DNA from: Pseudisothecium myosuroides
Lineage: Eukaryota; Streptophyta; Bryopsida; Hypnales; Lembophyllaceae
Assembly: GCA_951799445.1 (NCBI GenBank)
Contig: OX637287.1
Span: 16,368,224-16,432,223, forward strand
Length of the DNA: 64,000 nucleotides
Reading direction: 5' to 3'
In this document: positions 1 to 13,300 of the stretch, piece after piece
How positions within the stretch are numbered: position 1 is the first letter of the stretch
How the letters are laid out: every line of letters begins with the position of its first letter
Program-made: the position numbers and the translations under genes
The notes under the pieces: generated by a model
Told to the model about the DNA's origin: nothing
The model's input: only the letters and a program-made list of their open reading frames with translations
Database searches by the model: none

Positions 1-1022
1 CTTTAATTTGGTGCAGAAAAGAGTAGTTTGCATTGGTGAATTTTATTTTTATAAGTGGAAATTAGCTCTTATTTTCACTTATAACTTGATTTGGAGTTTT
101 AAGTTTGTGATTGGCAATTTTTTTTCCTTCTTTAGATTTTTCAAGATTGCATTCTTTAATTGAAAATTAATCCTCTTCCAAAGAACTAATATTTTAAAGT
201 ATTACAGTGTTCAAAATACCATGAGTAGAATAGAGCTGTCATAGAGAAATAAACTATTATTTTAATTAGTATATTGGTTCATGTAAGAATACATAATTTG
301 AAACCAACCAATCTAGATTTTTGCCCAGAATGTGTACACTCTAAATGTCAAAATCTAGGATTGATTTTGGACACAACTATAATTAGCACTTTACAAAATT
401 CATTAATTATTCATATGGTATCACTAATAGAAGCATCATTTGTGTAGACTAGGAAAATTGATCTCTGAGAAGATCCATATGACAAATTTGACTACTAATG
501 GGTCTTTTTGTAGCCATTCAATTCCAAGTCTAAACTACCCTTGTTTTCATTAGTGTGGCCAAAAATACATCAGTTCCAAGGATTTAGAATCCTCTTTCAA
601 TTAAAAACAAACCTAACAAAAGCAAATCCAAACTCAAGCTCCAAGTTCTAACTACCATTTTATATATAAAATGAGAAGAGAGACTAAATCAAGCATCCTT
701 GTAGGTTGATTTTATTTTCTACAAATCCACCCATTGCAAGTGCCTTGATATTTAGTTTTTTTATTTTTTAACCCATTTTTTGTTGTACACTACATATATG
801 TATTGTTTGCCACATAATGTTCAACATAAGAAAATTTGAGAATTAGAAATGGGACTTTGATCTTTATTCTATGAAACTCCAAATCCCCCATATAAAATAA
901 TTTAGAGTCATTCACACTACATCCCAAAGCCTAAGCCCCACTGAATTTTCAAAATCTAATTAGTGGAGAATTGAAAATTTGAACTTGGGGCTCCACACTA
1001 AGTTCCAAGTCCTGAGTCTCAT
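1..1022. other. AT-rich intergenic DNA, degenerate duplication
   Basis: I see no gene here. The stretch 620-725 (a 'gagaag' block followed by 'agcatccttgtagg') reappears with changes at about 1355-1485. Words such as 'ccaagttcc' and 'ccaagtcc' recur on both sides of the small element at 1023-1288. This suggests an old direct duplication later split by that element. No open frame resembles a known protein. Confidence 0.4.
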
Positions 1023-1288
1023 TAGATGAAATTCACCTACTCAACAAGGCTCCGAGTTCCCTGGAGTTCTCGAACTGTGGGAACTCTCCTGCAGTAGCAG
1101 GCTGACATGGCACAACGACTACTACGTCAGATAATAATATTTAAATATTTTTTGAAAAAAAATATTATTTTAAATATTTATATATATATATATATAATTT
1201 AAAATTATTTATTAGTTTATTTTGATTTAAATATTTTGATTGTAGCACTGTTCATTACAGCAAGGGAACAGGGCTGAAACGTCCTCTA
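1023..1288. mobile_element. MITE, family D copy 1 (TA target site)
   Basis: A short non-coding element related to the copies at 23796-24075 and 34997-35249. It shares a GC-richer outer part (gagttccctggag, gggaactct, gacatggc, acgtca) around an AT-rich core with a TA microsatellite, and a right part reading gggaacagggctgaaacgtcctcta. The left end (TAGATGAAATTCACC) is more decayed than the right (TAGAGGACGTTTCAG as its complement). TA on both sides suggests a Tc1/mariner-type target site. No transposase is present. Confidence 0.5.
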
Positions 1289-2019
1289 ATGCCACGCTCC
1301 AAACTACCTACATACCTTTTGAAAGTTTTGGTGCCAAGAAGTCGCACTTAAAGAGCTCAAGTTGGGTTTAACAAAAATTGAGACCCAACTTGGGCTCTAA
1401 ATCTAGGCTGTTGTTTTGCATACAAATTGAGAAGAAAAATATAATAAAAAGCATCCTCGTAGGCTAAAATTATGTTCTGATTTGTTCAATGCAAATTGGA
1501 AGCTAAAAGTGACCCCCAAGTGGATTTTTGACTTTTAGACGGTCTATATTTTTGGCAATTAATTGCAATATAATATTATATAAGAGACAAGATGGACCAT
1601 AGAGTTGGGACTCTTGCCTTCACACTATGAAGTTCCCAGTCCCACATTTGATATTTTAATTCACCTTCTACAACTTATCCAAGAAAGTTGGGATTTGACC
1701 TTGACTTAGGACTTGGAGAATTGGAACTTGGAACATAGTATAACTTACAGAAACGTCATTGTATATACTCTCTGCACAAATATTTTTTGGGAGCAACTTT
1801 TTGATCCGAAGCTACACAATTTTTTTGAAGGAAATATTCAGCAATAGATCCCCCTAATTTCAATGGACAAATCACTCAATTGCTACATGATCTAGGGACA
1901 ATATCACTCTATTATAGATGAATGTACACACTTTTAAATGAATGTGTGCACTTTCATCCATGTGTTGTTTGCTTCATCCATGTGAATGGATGTAAATAGC
2001 TTCACCACTCTAGTAGTGA

Positions 2020-2336
2020 TAAGGTAGGAGGTCCAGAAATGGAGCATCTAAGCGCTGAAACTGAATTTTGGGGAGGTAAAACATCTTGAAATATTTTTTA
2101 GTCAATTTTCCATGAAAGACAAGTGGAATTGAAATCTAACCCAAGTCGTTTCATATTTTTTGGACCTTTCTGGAATTAGTTACAAATTTTTGAAGTTGGA
2201 AAAAAGTGGTCATTTGTGGTCATCAAAATGGACCACCTCCTGAAATGTGCATAGTTGGTACATCGAAGAAAGCAAAATGTACCTCTGAGTCATGTTCCAT
2301 TTTAATGCCCGCTCCGTTTTACAGCCTCCTACCTTA
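2020..2336. mobile_element. MITE, family E copy 1 (ends TAAGGTAGGAGG)
   Basis: The left end reads TAAGGTAGGAGGTCC and the right end is its inverted partner, CCTCCTACCTTA. The same ends occur at 29834-30166 and, diverged, at 21191-21729 and about 5860-6386. The interior mentions 'gcgctgaaactgaattttgg' and shows no coding sequence. A TA dinucleotide lies at each edge. It is a non-autonomous inverted-repeat element; the superfamily is not certain. Confidence 0.55.
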
Positions 2337-4907
2337 GTTTTCTGTGCTGCCCACACAAAATGAAAAAGTAACAATTGAAACTGCATTGCACTGTCATTGA
2401 TCAGAGTGACGGCAGTGCTCCAGCCCAGGGACTCCAAAACCTGTCAACATTCCATTGGAATGTGTAACGTTAGCTTCGATCTGACCGCGGAATGATTAGC
2501 CACTGTAAGTTAAACCATTCTCACATTCTTCGGGCAACGCCAATTCCTTCGGCAGCTGCAGCAGGTTTTTAATTAATTTTTAATTTTTAATTTTTAATAT
2601 TTTAAAAATTCGATTATCAATTGTAACTTATATGTACAGTAGTGATTATGCACTGCTGCTGAAAACTGCACAATCCATTTCAACACTAATTTAGTTCTGA
2701 TGTGATTCAAAATCACGATTACATTTCACAATATTCTTGCCAAATACAAGTATGCACATTGCAAATTTCTGTATCTTTTCACAATCGTTGGATTGATTAC
2801 AACTCTCAGCTCAATTCCACCCTCATGTACCTGTGGTGTACAATCTAGAACAATAATATACACCACAAGTACAGTACATGAGGGCAAAAATCCAGATGAG
2901 GTGGGTAACAGGATGGGGTAACTTAGCGAGTATGTGAAAGCTTCAATTAGTGCCACCTTCGTACAAAATTAGTGTTACTACAAAATTTTATTACTGTGGA
3001 AATTGGTGTAACGCAATACGGAGTACATGTTGGGTTGGATGGGTAAAATTGCAGTTGCTAAGGATGTAGGAACAACAAATGATCTTCATAGTGCATCTGA
3101 CTTTGTTGTAAGGTTGTTGGGGGGCTTGTATTTTTTGCAAAAAATGAGAATGAAGTCGGTCCTTGAGGCAACATTTTGATTCTTATAATGACCATACCTA
3201 ATTCTACTAAATTGACATTTGTTCAATCTTGTAGGCGTAATATGTTTGAATGGTGTGTCTAAACAACTCCAATTTGAACCTTCCTTGATAGGATAAGGGA
3301 TTCCTTCTTGAAAAAGGATAGTGTTGTTGGTGAAGGGGAGAGCTTTAATCTAGGACAAGAAATGATTTGTTGGGCACGGATGGCCCTTTAGCTTTTACTT
3401 TGAGGCGGTGATCATGCACTTGCCTTGGCCTCGGCCATTGCAAGTAGGGCTTGTAGGTCAAATCTATTCTAAGAGAAAGGTTGCTAAAACAACATTGCCA
3501 AGAAACTATCCACTTACAATACAAAGAAAAATTAGGATTTTTTTAAAGAGTCTGCATAAATGGAATTTGAAACTTGAGGGTGTTGTCTTTGGATTGTAGT
3601 TGATTGAATGAGAGCGCACAAAACTCTCTAAGAAACATTAATTTGTTCCAATTGCTTATAATCTTGATGCTTATCAAGTCAAGAATTCCTTCGCCACGCA
3701 TTCCCTAGCGATCCGCTTTCTCTGGAACTCTTCATTATAACTCTTTCACTTTGTTTGTATGCTTCATTATAAGTATTCTCTTATTAGTTCACTTGAATTA
3801 TTTCCAATAGTCAACTTGTCTTGTTTATGACATGGAACATTTTCCTTTATAATTGCCTTGGATTTTAGTAATAGTGCAAGCCTTGGGAGTGATTACCTCT
3901 TCTGCTTGGAAGTGCAAGCCTTTGAAGAAAAAATTTCCTAAATTATCTTTAAGTCAACTACAACTCAAGCTAATAAACAAGACTTGGAATTTTGAGCAAT
4001 CAAAGCAAATCAATGTTTTTCATGTCATAGACAACACAAATTGTCTTTATTACTTTTTGGTAGATTTAGTTGTTGTATATCTTCAAAAACATTTACAAGA
4101 AAATACCTCACCAATCCTAAAACAATGAAGCTTAAAATTTTAGTTTTTAAAAATTATCATGAAGGTGAAGTTTACGTTTCAAACTTTGTATTGAAGGTTT
4201 GTATGTCCTACAATTTAAGGATCAAATATTGTGGTGAAGAATAAAGTTCAATATACATGATTTTTTTATATCAATAAATATTTCATATTCATTTTTGAAT
4301 ACACGACAAGAACTTAAAACTTCAATATCCAAAAATGAGGTATATAATTGGAGGTCAATATTTTATTTCTTAAATATTTTAAGAATTGTGTAAACTAGTT
4401 TGAAATATTGAGAAATAATAATAGAGCAAGGTGCATTATGAAAATCATTGCTTATTGCTTCTAAAAGTAGATGCAACTATTTCCATTTTTTAAGCAATTG
4501 GTGTTGATTTCTAATATTAAATTTAATTATGTTTTTATTTTGAATCTTATAAGTGTTTGAATACACACTAATGAAAAAATTTCTTAAGTAAGATTCCAAG
4601 GAATAAATCAATTATACATTTTCAATTTGCCAGAGTGAAGATGTAACTATTCAAAAAGATACATTCTTATCTTCAAAATATATAAGTATACAAGACTTTC
4701 AAATGTGCAAAATTGGATACATGATTAAGAATAAATGAGTCTATCCTTAATTTCAATCACAATATTAGTCCAAATCCTATACTATAGTTTAGAAAATGAA
4801 TTCTCTTTATTATACATAATCAAAATTTAGGCACATGTGGCCTTGGCTTTGGCCTTGGCACACTAATGAAGTAGTTATGAATTTAAATTTTGGAGTTGGC
4901 AGGAACT
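2337..4907. other. AT-rich intergenic DNA
   Basis: No recognisable gene. Several short open frames (for example about 3408-3599 and 3853-4128, plus strand) lack similarity to any family I know and have the base composition of their surroundings. I treat them as chance frames. There is no clear repeat structure apart from an AATTTTT run near 2570-2610. Confidence 0.4.
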
Positions 4908-4911
4908 TACT

Positions 4912-5674
4912 GGGTATAAGCATGCTTGGGGTACCCCGGTCAGGAACCAAGGAACGAGAATGAAATAATTTTCAATTAGCCTATTTTACAATTAAAAATT
5001 AGAGTAATTTTTTAAAAACATTGGTTATTGTTAGAACACATATAGTCAAATCATTTTCATGAATCAAAACCTATTTAATCTTTATTTTTTAATTTTCATA
5101 TTTTTTAGGATTTAGCAGCTGATATCAATATCAATGGAAAATATATATGTATACATAAGAATTTTACCATGATTTTTTGCCTATTCACTACTTTACAACT
5201 TACTTTTCATGTTTTAATTATAAAATCCAAAAGAATCTTGAATTTTGAATTCCTTTTAAACGTAGCCCTTCCTTGACATATTTAAGATGATTTGAAAAAT
5301 AATAAAAAATAGTTAAATATCCCATATCAAGTTATAGCTTTCTACAATTGATTATTAAAACATCATAAACCAATATAGTGATTTGAAAACACTTTCTACT
5401 AAATATTTATATTCCTTTTTGATTCCTGAATGAAAAATGGACACTGTGATAGAGTCCTGAATGGGGCTTCAGGAATCATATTAACAACTTTAATCAATTA
5501 AAGGCAAATATTTTTGGATGATTTCATATTGTATTCTATTTGAAGCAAGTACATTTGTATTAAAATTAAGTTTCTACAAAAAAAATTGTAATCTAATCTC
5601 CATTAAAGAAATGAGCTTCACTGCATTTTATTGTGTGACGGCATTTATGGGGTACCCCAAGCATGCTTGTACCC
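4912..5674. mobile_element. 763-bp element with near-perfect 26-bp terminal inverted repeats
   Basis: The ends at 4912-4937 and 5649-5674 are inverted copies that differ at one position; each contains AAGCATGCTTGGGGTACCCC, itself rich in palindromes (GCATGC, GGTACC). The element is flanked by the direct repeat TACT at 4908-4911 and 5675-5678, as expected for a 4-bp target duplication. The interior is AT-rich with no transposase. Subterminal words 'caggaaccaagg' and 'gattcctgaatg' recur in both arms. Superfamily not assigned. Confidence 0.7.
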
Positions 5675-5859
5675 TACTACCATAGTCTAGTCAAATGTGG
5701 TGGTGGATCAGTTGACCTTGTCATATGGGAACCTAACAATATATCGAGGCAATGACCATTTTTGATTCTTAAAAGGTCTACCTCCTAATGGTGGCATCAA
5801 GGATGGGATTTGCCATTAGGTCCATGGAGGAACATGTCGGTTTTTTAATAGGGTCTAAA

Positions 5860-6386
5860 GTAGCGTTTTATATTTTGTTTGTGCTCTAGAAATTGCTTAT
5901 AGAATATATTGTGAATTGTTATTATAGGAATGAAGAACTATCCATGTGATGAATTGGCGCCAATTTAGGATTATTGTTGCATAGTTTTATGAGTGTTTGG
6001 GGCTTGAATTTGATTTGAAAGTAGACAAAATTTCAATATAAATAATATGGAGTTATAAATGGTGGGACACTTTATGCCATCCTAGGCAATTACATGCACC
6101 ATGTTGATGCAATTTAAGGTTAGCTCGCCTTTTGCACCATTGATGGATAATTGTTTGATATTTAATGGCAATACCTATGGCCTTGAATAGCACCCTACTG
6201 CTGCAAACTTTAGAAAATCATATCTAATTCAGTATAAGTCTAAAAATTATGAATCAAATTTTGATGGATGTGCTTCCCTCTCTTCTTTCCTAAAAATTTG
6301 TTAGAAAATGCTTTGATCCACATAGAAGAGATCCTAAGCCAATATGCTCTTAAATGAACGGCATCTACACCTCCTACCTTACCTCC
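5860..6386 (-). mobile_element. Family E copy 4, reverse orientation
   Basis: Read on the minus strand this matches the interior of the element at 21191-21729: the block around 6240-6340 (bases complementary to 'tttggcttaggat' and 'agaaagaaaagaggga') is shared. The right edge is CACCTCCTACCTTA, the family's inverted end. It is flanked by two diverged direct repeats of about 48 bp (5779-5827 and 6380-6430, both starting acctcctaat and ending taggtccat). The short minus-strand frame inside it is a by-product of the repeat. Confidence 0.45.
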
Positions 6387-6430
6387 TAATAGACATATTA
6401 AGGATGGAATTTTGCCATCTAGGTCCATAA

Positions 6431-8569
6431 AGCTTAATTAGGTGATCCATTTCCAATAAAAGCTTCACTCACATTAGTCATCTAGATTGGAATTACTGTA
6501 CATGAAGGTCTGAATTTGGCACTCAAGTGTTGAAATTGAATTTCTATGTCAGATTCTCAAGGGTCTGTGTCACCCACACCATTCACAAGATGGCATGCGA
6601 CACTTTTTTTACAAAAATGACTTAATTTATGCTGAATTTGACCTTCACATAGGGTAAACTTCTTCTTCCGATCAACATTCTACCTAAATTGTATCCCAAA
6701 ACATGAGTACATTTCCAAGATGATAGAAAATGAGGCCATAGGTTTTGCTCTTCACATGGATACATCCTCAACTTCAAAATCTAGAAAGCAGACAAGTATC
6801 CAAGATGTGCAAAAATGGACACATAAATGGGAATGGGTTGCGTCTATCCTTGATTCCAATCAATATGCCAGCCTTCTGACGCTAGAATGTCAGAATGACA
6901 GAATTCTGGATGCCAGAATACAGTATCCCAATCTGGAAAAGAAGTTCTCCTTCAAGTATACGATATACATTGTACCTACACCGTATACGAAACCATGAGG
7001 TGAATTCTGGACAGAAAATCTGAAAAATAACTTGGGCCCTCAGTTGTCGGTTCCTGAACTGAGGCTGGTCCAGAGTCCAGAGTCCAGAGTCCAGACTGAA
7101 GAGCCACCAGCCACCACCAGGAATGCCATTTCTCCAGGGAATGCCAACTGGGCCCCCACACATTAATTCTCTTGATGATGAACAGAAATGGAATGCCACC
7201 TCCATATTCTCACCGTATGTACGCCAAAACTGTACCCCAACACCTGCGTAGCCTCTAGGTCGACACTAGACAGACCTAGGAGCAGCGGTTTCCAGTGCGG
7301 CTGCGCTTCTTCTTGGCTGCTGCACTCTATCATATATACACCCTCCGTCCCTCCCCCACCAGGCCACCATCTCCAGCACTAGCTAGCTAACCTGTGACGC
7401 CTGGCCTACTTGCAAAGTTGCACGCCAACTTGAAGAAGCTGATCAGTACGCTGGACAAGTCACTACTGTACCTTTAAGTGTCCAGACTCCAGAGGTGGTA
7501 CAATACAAAGGCAGGGCTCCCCACAGTCCCCAGAGCTAGATCAGAAGCCCAGACGACACTCCCAGTTTCGGCAACATTGAGACTTCGATCTTACGGTAGG
7601 AGAGACGTAGTGCAATACAAACATACATGTACGCGTGCCTGACCAGGTGGGGTGGAGTCACGTTGTTGTCTTATAAGGTGACCTCGCATGCGACACTGCA
7701 GCTAATTCCCCTTGGGAGCCCAGCCAGCCAGCCAGCCAGCCAGCAGCATTAGGGTCTGCAGGCGCGTGAGCCCTGAGCAGTGTGTGAGAGTGTGTGTGCG
7801 GGCGTCTCTGCTGCTTCTTCTATTCCTGGATCTGCTCCCGCGCGTGTGGTTGTCCGAACGAGCACTCCAGGGTCCAAGGACTGGTGCCGGACACTGAGCT
7901 GCAGGGCCACACTTGCGGAGGTTACGTGCAATCCCACTCGCATGTGTGGGTGTCGTCTGCAGCTTCATTCTCTCTCGGCTTCAATTGATCTGTGGCGGGG
8001 GTCCATTGGTTCCTGTTCAACTCATCGTTGCTGCTTACTTGCTCATGCTAGTTAGCTAGCTTCTTGCTGGCGCCAAACTTCGGGCTCTCAAGTGCTCCAT
8101 CTCGTCGGGAGAATCTGGTGGTGTACATGTAGTAGAGGGTTTGTCCTGGCGCCACTCTGAGGACTCGTCGACCTTCAGGAATAGTATTCCAGGAGCTGGC
8201 TAGCAGTAGAACTTGCATGTGAATTTGCATGTGACCGGCACCGTTTTGTTGGTGAGAGTCGGCTGGCACACAGAACTAGCTGGTTTCTCGGTTAAGTTCA
8301 TCTTGAAGTCGATTTTCTCACTTCTAGTTGTAATTCATGAACTCGCTCTGAACTAAATTGGAGCTTGAGTAGGTAGTTCTTACTTGCAAAGATGACATGG
8401 TAGAGCTTGGCATTCCCTGCAAATACTCCAGATCGAGTTCTGATTATACAACGACAAGGCTTTCTGGAGCACCACAAGATAGCTGGCCTCAGCCATCGAA
8501 AGGTAGTCTAAGCGCCGTTGAGTAAACTAAACTGAGAGTTAGCAATTGCGTTTGGTAGAGTTGTCGACT
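6431..8569. other. 5' region and probable promoter/leader of the ERF gene
   Basis: GC content rises from about 7000 onward compared with the AT-rich DNA to the left. The stretch has a CCAG tandem run (7719-7745), pyrimidine- and CA-rich blocks and TATA-like words at about 7329 (atatataca) and 7671 (cttataagg). Several upstream ATGs occur. Frames in this stretch overlap on both strands and show no protein similarity, so I regard it as promoter plus a long untranslated leader. The transcription start cannot be fixed from sequence alone. Confidence 0.4.
7719..7745. repeat. CCAG microsatellite
   Basis: About six tandem copies of CCAG (CAGC) lie roughly 830 bp upstream of the ERF start codon, in the presumed leader or promoter. 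Such a tract is prone to length polymorphism. Confidence 0.85.
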
Positions 8570-10351
8570 ATGGCGTTACATGATATCCTGGGAAGTACTT
8601 TGCTGGTGAAGCGCAAATGGCGTGACGTTACTCCTGAGAGTCTCCCCGTGAAGAGAGAGAAGTGGCATAGCTTTGAGAACACCTCTGATGAGCGAGGCAG
8701 CTGGAATAGCCTTACTTGCTTTCGGTGCTCAGCACCAGCTGCATTCCACCGTCTGTGTGATGTGTGCCTGTCCCCGACTGTGGAGGCGACGACGACTTCG
8801 GATTGCTCTTTCAATTCCTCCGTGGAGACGAGCTTCCCAATTCTGGAGATGGACTCCCACCGATCCCAGGGGGACCAGTTCTGGTGCGACAATCTCAGCG
8901 AGTTGAGCCCCACCAGTACGTTCAGCTTCCTCGCGGGCTACGGTGAATCCGAGGCGGAGGTCTCACCCCTCCCGCACTTGCTCTACGACTGCGACTCGCC
9001 GACGGAGAGCAGCACCGACATGCAGACTGACCTGGACGGCATTGCGGCGGTGGTGGGGCAGACCATCTTGTTCGGAAACACACGGGCTTGCGAAGCGCGT
9101 GAAGCTGTCTGTTCTTCATCACTTAGCACGCCAGCAGTCTCGGAGCGTACTTCATGGCCGTCGTCGGCTCCACTACTTCAGGAGGAGAACCAGCGAGTAC
9201 CACCCAGCTCGTTCCTGAGCTGGAGCTTTGGTCCGTCGCCACGAAATGAGTTCCCGAATTGCTACACTGCTGATAATTTGAGATCTGCACTAGACAATTT
9301 CTTGCCAACTCCGGACAACATTCTTACGGTTGTGAAACCATCTCCCGAGAGCAAGTCTCGGTTTCTGCAGGAAGCACACCGAGCTGCTGAAATTCGGAAC
9401 TCGAGAGCAGTTTCTGATGCGCTGAAAGGGTCTGCAACGAAGTGTGTTGCGACCCCGGGCCGATCTTACCGAGGGGTGAGGAAGCGACCTTGGGGTCGCT
9501 GGTCTGCGGAGATCCGCGATCGCATCGGCCGCTGTCGCCACTGGTTGGGGACGTTCGATACTGCTGAAGATGCGGCCAGAGCATACGATAGTGGTAAGCA
9601 AAAGGAGCCTTGTAAGAAACATTTGTGATATTGCTTATGATGTATTTGCAGAGGGATTATGACTGTACCCGGCCAGTTTTTCGTAGTTTGACGCCCTTAA
9701 AGCTTAACATTAAACTCGAGTTTCTGGCATGTTTACATGGGATGTGAACCTAACATCTTGTCGTTTGTTCCAGCCGCAAGAGCTCTTCGGGGTGCCAAGG
9801 CCAAAACCAACTTCGGTCCCGCACCATGCAATGACGACCACAGAGGAGTATCGAGGATCGGAGTTTCACTGCCTCCAGCTGTACGTAAGTCCCAGCCCGC
9901 ATCTCGTGCTAAAGCCAATCCGAGAACCACCGCAACTCGACCAGTCAAAAGCACCAAACCAGGATCGAAAACGAGTAGCGCGAAAGACACGACGATTCGC
10001 TTGAGTAACGAAGTCAGGACGTCGGAATTCATGACGCATCCTCCGAAGAAAGGCGTGCCGTTGCAAAGTGTGATGGCCACCCAGTCTGTCACCAGCGATG
10101 CTGTCGTCCCTCGCAGGTCAGAGTATTGTGGGAACTCTTCTGTGGCCAGGTCTCTGGAACTCGACTTAAAACTTGGCTATTGCAGTTCCAAATCGTGTAG
10201 CTCCAGCCTGGAGAGCACGCAGGAATCGACAGCAACGTACCAGTCACCGGACTCATGTACCTTGACTTCTTTTCCTCCAGTTTCGGGATTCTATGCAAAC
10301 TCACCGTTTTCGCCGGATTCCTCTCCACTGTCGTGTTATCCTTGGCGCTAG
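8570..10351 (+). CDS. ERF-type AP2/ERF transcription factor with EAR motif
   Basis: Two exons, 8570-9593 and 9774-10351, joined by a 180-bp GT-AG intron (gtaagc...ttccag) that interrupts the AP2 domain codon for an alanine; the product is 533 aa. The first ATG in frame is at 8570; the frame stays open upstream, but without ATG. The AP2 domain spans residues 300-357 ([28 protein letters not shown] then [14 protein letters not shown]). AEIRD rather than a DREB-type VxEVRE sequence puts it in the ERF class, which binds GCC-box-like DNA. LELDLKL at about 469-475 fits the EAR (LxLxL) motif that recruits TOPLESS-type corepressors, so a nuclear repressor is inferred. Residues 50-66 hold CX2C-X9-CX2C, a possible zinc site. 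Ser/Pro-rich regions fill the rest. Codon use is GC-richer than the flanks, and no break is seen. Subgroup not assigned. Confidence 0.9.
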
Positions 10352-13300
10352 CATGGCAGCCTGGTCGCGGTGTACCGCACTGGAAGAGAGTTGGTGATGG
10401 ATGAATTGTCCGAATCTTGACTTGAAGGACCCATCTGGAGATGATAATTCAATTGGTAAAGAGCAAGCAAGCTAGAGTTCGTGTGCATTTGCTAACCATT
10501 GGTGCAAGCGCCCTGGTGATGAAGTGTGACAGACGTATTACCCGCAACGCAGTTTCAGATTTATTCCTGCCAAGACCGAGCTTGATGCGTGAAGCTCCAG
10601 TTGAAGATCGATTGACACTCTTATATTACGGGCAGACATTATCAAATTGTGGTGCCCAATCGGCAGTGATGCATGATTATCTTAGTGGTGATGAGAACTG
10701 TCTTGTGGCTGGTTACTTATCGCCCGATTTGTTTGGATATATAGCTTATCATGTAGTACCAATGCAGTGGGCTGCGCTCTCAAGACGCTAGTTTAGTGTA
10801 GCTGAGCACCCTTGCCCACAACATGAACTCAAACTGTTTCATACCCTATAACGATCGGAGCTCCCGTTCCGTGTAAATAAGGATGCTTCATTAAGCACCA
10901 TTAATTCTTTACTTAATTATATTTATGCTTACGAGCTTGTGGTGGGTATATAACTATGCCATGCTTGATTGCGCATCCGACAGTCTATGGTTGGCCGCCA
11001 TCTTGGTCTACTTTCTCGCATTTAAATTCGGCTTCAAGTGCATTGTTATAGTATGTTGGCAATACCTTTGTACCTTTGTCATCATACCAGATCGCACTCA
11101 AGCGTTTTATTAATTGCTGTCTCCACTATGCTTTCGTTATAGCATTCATGTTGGTCGACTCGTTTACGTTTGTGCTTGCTAAGTGGACGTCGATCTAGAG
11201 TTAAGCTTCTTCGTTTTGTTTGAATCATGGTTGCTACTTACATCTGCAAAGTCCAGAATTTCAGACTGTAATTATGGAAGTTTACTAAAACAAGCAGGGT
11301 CCGGAAACGAATGCTTAGGAGTTAGAAATAGTGCAACCTTCATTTTTAGTAACATCGGGGATCAGAAGTCAATTGATTGCTCGCGAATCAATTAATGCAA
11401 TGAATACTGGAGAGGTAGCGTAGTAAGCGTACAGGCAACCTCTCTGCCACGTTTCGAAGTGGTTGTCACATTACAGATGTAAACAGTTCTCGTCACAAGC
11501 GTCGCAAAGAAAGATTTCAGGAACCTGAAGGGCAGTGGTCAATGCTCTTTAGTTTTTGCACTTCTTGCTAAGTCGACTGATCTTGGCTGACTGTGTCGCA
11601 ATTAGTAAGTCGAACACAGATTGCTTGACTACATCGGAATATACAAAATGGATGTAATCTTGGCTGCTCAACAGAGATTTGGAGACTCCACATCAGAGCT
11701 GATACAGTGGCAGTGTATGGCATAAGATCTCAAGCTAGTACAGTTTAAACTTCGATTTTGTTCATCTTCAAACATGAAGGTCGTGCAAAAGCTAGCCAAC
11801 CCGATAGTCAGCTTTTGAAGCGTCGTGTTTGAGAACCCATGTGTACCTGGAGATTGATGATTACGGTGCTCGTGAAGTCCACTATAAGACACTAAAAAAT
11901 CTCTTAATTAAGTTTAAATCAACTACAGAATTTGTTAGCATCGGTTTTCGTGATGGTCACAATCTCGACTGTGGGGCCCAACTCAACGAATTTGTATCTG
12001 TGCATTTAGTAGAGAACGGCAGCTTCCAAGACTTGAATTGAGATTCTGTGCTTCTGATCTCAAGAGATCTGTTTTGGATGTTTCTGGTAACAGTAACTGA
12101 GACTGAGGAATATTCTAAAATCAGTACCGGAACAAATAGTCGAATTTTTAAATTTTGGTGTTGATAGTGTTCAAATAGCTCGAGCCGTGACCCAGCAAAT
12201 CCGTGAGTTTGTGCACAGCCACTGTGGATCCCGACGCAGAGCGAGGGAGAGCGAGAACAACGAGAGAGCCCCATGCAGGACATTGTTGCGTCAAACAGCA
12301 AGTGCATTTTAATATATTGTCTTTGGTTTATGTACTTCCCGAACATTGAACGAATAATCCGGCTTTATAAGGTTGGAGGACATGATGCTAAGTTAGATGA
12401 CATGGACCATGATTTGCATTATTATGGGTTACAACTCTCTCCGTCTTCACCGTCTCAACCAAAGACTACTGGACACATGTATGTGATCATTAATTGCCCA
12501 AATTACCACCAGACGTATTGTTATAGATTACTGCAGAGTTACAAAACTGTAATTGCCGAATAAAGCTGTGAGCACAGTATCAGCCAAAGGTGTGCTTCAT
12601 GTCTCGCATGCCTAATAGGATATTTTTGACACATTGACCGTGCATTACAGCACGAAGACAGAACTGGTGAAATTACCACAAGGGAGAATATCCAGGAGAG
12701 AGTATACTGTATTTATCAGTGCTCTGAACAATTCTTCGGTACCGAGCCGGTTGCGTGAAGTTAATACACCCTAAATACGAATTCAAAACAAGTAAAATAA
12801 AATCATATCCTGATGTTCCTTGTGAATATAATATTGTCGCAGGCTAGTGAATTCTCGGGGGTAAATGATGAAAATCTTAAATTAGCGAGCTCTTTTAGAA
12901 GTTCCTCCCAAACATGCACACGACGTGATTAGAATGCCCGAGAACAATCCTTCGTGCACAGAACACCAGAAAACGCAACCAATTAACCCACAAGACAAGG
13001 AGACAGCTTCAATATCTCTCTTTTGAACTTTCCGAACAAAACACCTCAAGAAGCGGCAAACCCATTCCACGCCCGATTCCCAAAGCCTTGTAATTTGAGT
13101 TCCTGTAATCCTGTTCTGTAGATATATTCCTGAGCTGGCTCCGAATATGCACCACAAGATTCCTGTTGCAGTAAATATCAGGAAACGGGAACAATACTAA
13201 TTAAAGGCTCACCAATAAATCATTCGTTGGGACACGGGGATGCATCTACTGTACAGTACTGAATCCCAGTATCCCAGCCCAAAAGTTGCTAGATTCCATT

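Noticed and set aside
8546..8569. Upstream extension of the ERF reading frame
   Set aside because: The frame begins with TTG, not ATG; the first ATG is at 8570 and gives a sensible N-terminus.
8539..9622. Minus-strand frames overlapping ERF exon 1
   Set aside because: Shadows of a GC-rich coding exon on the other strand; no domain similarity.
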